Shown here piece by piece: positions 59,409-64,000 of a stretch of 64,000 nucleotides of DNA. The notes beneath the pieces are model-generated. The model did not search any database, was not told the DNA's origin, and worked only from the letters and a program-made list of their open reading frames with translations. Source of the DNA: Steromphala cineraria. Lineage: Eukaryota; Mollusca; Gastropoda; Trochida; Trochidae. The stretch is from NCBI GenBank assembly GCA_916613615.1, contig OU744730.1, positions 22,384,406 to 22,448,405 on the forward strand, written 5' to 3'. How positions within the stretch are numbered: position 1 is the stretch's first letter; each line of letters opens with the position of its first letter. The position numbers and the translations under genes were made by a program.

Positions 59409-62400
59409 CTTACCCTGCAAGAGAAACATTAGTTTAGTTAACTCCTACAGGTATTCAAATTTATTGTCTAGAGGTGGAATCAAAGAATCTCTCAAATTTC
59501 TTTAACATGGCGTTGTTGTCTTTAGTGTCTATCTTTCCCTAGACAACAAGCATGATTTGTAAAATACGTGCCTTAAAAAAATGCGCTGAATTTAAGATCA
59601 AAATTTGTTTTATGTTGTCTTAAGACTCACAAACATGTTCAGTAAGCACATGTCATGTAAGATAGCGCTGTATACAAATCAATATTTGAATTCATAGAAT
59701 ATGTAGGCTTTACCTTACCCTACAAACGGAACATATCTTGTTAAAAAGAACGTTTTATTCCAAAGCAAATTTTGATTTTGAATATTGTCTAGGTCTCTAT
59801 GTTCACCTGCATAGGGAACACATTTGACGTGTAAACGAGAGCTAAAAACAAGGGTAACTTAACGATTCTACTCTATGTATTTAGGTTGGTAAAAGAAAAC
59901 TTCCTAAAATATGAATTTGAAGGATAATGCTTCAATGCATCTGAACCCACAACAGGAACATGTTTAATAAACATAAAAAAAACATTTTTCTTAATGAGTG
60001 CTTATATGTCGAAACACATGGTTTCACAGATCTTTGTTAGAAAGTTTAAATTGTTGGATTGCATTTAAATACAAACAGCTAATGGTTGAAATACTGCCCA
60101 AGCGGCGTTAAGCGTTAACTCACTCACTCACTCATTTTTTATAAAAGTTTCGAAAAACAACTCTACCCGTTTACTACTTTGTCGCTAAGAATAGCCATCA
60201 AAGACTGCATTATTTTGAGTGAGATATTTATAGTTTGGCACTAGAATAGGAAAAAATGTCGTCTATAAAAGGCGTAAGGCAAACAAAGTTCGGGTTTAGA
60301 TGTCACGATTCATAAACATATTACTTTGTCCTCAATTTCAATGACATTCAAATACTGACAGGGAATAGAAAATACATGTAAATACTTAAGTTGAATTCCT
60401 CATACGTCAGATTTCCGATTACAAATGTTTTTAGATTTTGATGTCGTATATACTGATAAGAAAAAGAGTTAAAACATCGTTCAAAGGTGTTTTTCAAATT
60501 AAAAAAAAAAACGATTTCATCTTAATATTTCAAAATTAATTTCAATATAACACAAATTTTCATCAACAAGGCAGACAGTCATGCTCTTTGTGAAATTCAA
60601 TAATCGTGTCTATTGTTTCAAATATTGACAACACTTTGAACGTGGTATAGGGGTTGTTAAAGTGTAAATTCTAATTCTGACCCCTACATTTATAAAACAA
60701 AGATATTTTACCAAAATATTAAAAAGCCACACATTAATTCATTCAAACAACTGTAAACGTTTCACAATCAAATACATCACATGTCTCTCAGATATAAAGT
60801 GAACATAAACAAACTGTAGTGGGTATTTATATTGCCTTGGTGCCTATATGGAGAAGCAATGAAAGGAATAGAACATAGAACATGATTTGCTATCACAATA
60901 TCCTGCGTGTAACATGCTAAAAAGCTGTTGGATGTGGCCTCAAAATATAATTGCAAGATACATTTCCATTTGTGTAATAGATGAATGAATAAAAACGATA
61001 TTAACACTTGAAGAATATCCAGTGTACCAAACCATAATTTAACTATTTTCTACAATACTCAAAGAGATTTAGTTGGCTATATTGTTTAGTGAAACAGATT
61101 ATCTATTGATCATATCATTAGTTATGTGTTTTATGGACTATTTCAACGGAGAGTTTCGACATTGACAAGCTGTCGACATGATGAAAGTTGTGATTACTTC
61201 GGAACCAAGAAAGGTTATTGACATTGTAGGCTTAGTCTGTACACGCATTTATTTCACTAGATGTTATAATTATTAAGTTTTCTTTTAAATTTGATGAACA
61301 ATCAAGTTTGTTGTCGATGGATTACCTATTTCATCCCTCAATGTAATAAATGACGATTTGACCTATCAGTGCAGCCTTTTTTACCGACTAAAAACCGAGT
61401 TTCTGACTTGAAGTTTATATAAGTATTGATTTAGAAAACTTGAATAAAAAGTGAAACGACATCTGCTTTTTCAATAACTTTCGTGTTAATGATGTATCAT
61501 ATTCGAATCATGTTAAATAATGTCGGCTAAAATATGTAAAGTAATAAATAAAAAGCGTTTTAGTTTAAGTACAGTCTTTGCAAAATTTTGGTGAATAAAA
61601 TGACGTTAGAAAAATCGAGAAATATTCATTATCTGACGTTTCTTCTTATGGACGAAATATGCCGTGAGTCAATGTGATAAACATATTAAACAGCAAAAGC
61701 ACCTCAATGATTACTGCACGAACTTATGTATGTGGTTAACAATGACCTGGTAATAAAGGAAACTATTTGCACACACGAGGCTATAGCAGAGCGAGTTTAC
61801 TGCCATAACGCATGAAATCTGTTCGATAATTTGCTAAAAGAACAATATAATATTGGAACGTTTATAAACTTAATCAAAAAGTGATTTCAGATTCAATAAA
61901 ACAATCGTACGAAACATCGGTCATGAAACAACTTATTTTCGCTATAAGCGCTGACCGGTTAGGGAATAGTCAACATACCTTTCTATCAACCAATGTGAGT
62001 GTAATGTCTAAATGAAATATCAAAGCGGTTCTCTGACAAGAAAAATCATGATTCACTAAAAATACAAATAACAAAAATGTATATACAATGTACGCACGTC
62101 TTCCATTTGAGGGTAAATTGGAAGGAAGGCAGGTATTCTTTCGAAATCATTCAAATGCATCATTTACAGTATAGCATATGTTACTCCAGGTCTAGGTTTT
62201 ACCAAAGACGTTGAGAGCTATGAAAGTCCTTGGTTTCACGAATGTGACAGCTACAGTCCCTTTACCAACCACTGTGACATAGCGGGGAGTACTGCACATA
62301 TTGGGGGAATTACGTACAAGCATATGTGCAGATTGGAGTGGGGCTGGGCAGGGGGTTGATGATGAATGTTGGATAAACTGCATGCCCTTTAATGAAACTG

Positions 62401-64000
62401 GTTTTATAAGGTATTTATCTCTGATTAATCTCAAATGGACTCAATTTAATCAAAAGAAGTAGGTACAAATATATCACAAGGAGAACATAACCTTATATTC
62501 TTACTACTTAACTTACTACTTTAGCTAATTCCTTCGTTATTATCTTGAAATATTTTTTATTTAATTGATTTCTGATAAAATTGTCCTTAATTTTCATTAT
62601 ATGCATATTTCGACCATGAAACGTAAGAGCACATTGTATGTCGCAAAGTAAGCACACAGCTGTTACTAGAAAGCACGCTGCGTTTATTAACACTGAACTG
62701 GATTGTAGGCGTTTATTTGATGCTATACACCCTATGTGTGGTTGAGTGGTTGAGCCACGTGAAGTTTGTCGGAGTATTCAACCATTCACATCTTAAAACC
62801 ATGTGCTTCATGTGTATTGCTATAACATGGTCTTCTTGTCAAGCTTTTGATTCGGAAACATTTGAGTTGACAACAATTAATTGAATAAATTGTGTGTGAA
62901 CTCGTCCAAATTGTCATAGGCGTTTACTTTCTTATACTGGAAATCTCCAAGTGCTTTCGTAATATAAATATCAAGGATTATGAAATATTTTATACGGTAC
63001 AACCTTTTATTTCCATGACGTTTGTTTTTCAAATACCGTGTCTAGAAATTGAGTGGTTCCAATTTTGTGCATGTGAATCGTGTCTTCCACAGACTTTCTC
63101 AAGAATACGGGATACCTGTTTGTCAATTTTTTTATTGGGACTATTTACATTCTCACCATTTCAAGACATTGCCCTCTCCTGGATGGAAAATGTATTGTTA
63201 AGAATCTTTGTTTTTTTTTCAGTATAAACAAATATCATACATATCTTAAATCTTGACAGAGAAAGGCCATTATTTCACCAAGGCATGAAACTCCCCTTGA
63301 CGGTGAGAGTGACGCTATATTAGACCGAAATAACCTATTCTGTGTTAAACTGGTTACGACATAAAGTAACAAGTCTTGTATTCAGTTTAAAAAAAAATTT
63401 TTTTGTCAAGATGATTGTTCTTACAAGAGGTATTTCAAGATTCACCTCACCAAATTACATTAAACTTACGTGACAAACAGTTGAATTTGAAAAATCACCA
63501 AATCGTACCACTTTTAGAAAATGCTGAATAAAGGTTCTACTGATCACAACCCATTGCAATTCAAGGGACAGAAGGCGTGTATTCTATGAAGTAGAACTGA
63601 ACATGCACAAAAGCGCATACAGATTTTGCAATATATATATATACATGTATAAGTTGAAGTTATCTTAACATATCATTTTGCATCGTGCAAATAGAATCAA
63701 ACACTTCTTTTTACAAGTAGTGTGTAACGTTCAAAACCTATATTTATATTTAGAATAAATTAAATTGCATTGGGACAGTATTGCAAACCCAAGATACCCC
63801 AAAAAGCAATTTAAATCATATGTTTTTGTTGTTGCTTCATCTTGTTTAAAGCAAAACAGAACAGAATTTATTGGAGAAGTTGGTAATATACACAATAAAT
63901 CAAATAATGTAGTTTAATGAAAGTCAAGTTTTAAATACCCTCCACGCCCACATGCACACACACATGCACATCAGGCGATGTTTACCATATTGCTTGAAAC
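59409..64000. other. Upstream region of the SK-like gene, no other gene seen
   Basis: AT-rich. Open frames near 60777-61007, 62192-62434 and 62892-63227 lack family motifs. It should include the upstream noncoding exon(s) and promoter of the channel gene, which could not be placed. A short TA-rich run lies at 63632-63650 and a CACA-rich run at 63950-63970. Confidence 0.5.
60090..60135 (+). repeat. SINE-like tail with (CTCA)n
   Basis: CTGCCCAAGCGGCGTTAAGC followed by four CTCA units. Looks like the 3' end of a short interspersed element; its body is not recognisable. Confidence 0.45.

Noticed and set aside
62892..63227. 111-codon hydrophobic plus-strand frame
   Set aside because: It begins without ATG, has no family pattern and lies in AT-rich sequence where such frames arise by chance.
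1..64000. CRISPR arrays, operons or prokaryotic defence islands
   Set aside because: Introns, LTR and LINE retroelements and MITEs show animal nuclear DNA; the tandem arrays lack the spacer-repeat structure of CRISPR.

Overview
The window is animal nuclear DNA: AT-rich, with genes split by GT-AG introns and about half of the visible structure made of transposon remnants. The gene set (SLC6, SLC10, SK-type potassium channel, a CpcT/CpeT-like secreted protein), the many short inverted-repeat elements and LINE/SINE tails such as (CTGT)n and (CTCA)n suggest a lophotrochozoan, most likely a mollusc. That assignment is inference; no sequence search was possible.

Layout. 595-19871 (+) is the 3' part of a 12-exon SLC6-family transporter gene whose first exons lie left of the window. 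Intron 1 holds a minisatellite whose unit copies the exon end and its splice donor. Intron 4 holds a complete antisense Ty3/Gypsy LTR retrotransposon (5956-11067) with two 183-bp LTRs that look identical, plus several palindromes. 20196-21993 is a decayed LINE with a MITE nested in it. 22000-30995 is intergenic and rich in MITEs.

30996-37097 (+) is a six-exon gene for a 551-residue secreted protein joining a CpcT/CpeT-like (phycobiliprotein-lyase fold) domain to two tandem VirK-like domains across a very basic linker. This is the most unusual gene here. 42475-47397 (+) is a three-exon SLC10A3/A5-like transporter with a glycosylated ectodomain. 49475-52256 (-) is a five-exon gene for a secreted protein of unknown function, apparently with a one-base frameshift in its last exon. 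52257-58031 is repeat-rich spacer. 58032-59408 (-) is an SK/KCNN-like potassium channel whose coding region has no introns. 59409-64000 is its upstream region, with no convincing gene.

The genes show no obvious joint pathway; they are ordinary, separately transcribed animal genes. The mobile DNA is the second theme. There are four copies of one TTAA-flanked MITE family (two inside gene introns, 48 and 75 bp upstream of the next exon), two copies of a second and one of a third, all starting TTAAAG. There are also several elements with 7-9 bp target duplications and an internally deleted foldback element. Exon boundaries were set by eye from splice consensus, phase continuity and family similarity.
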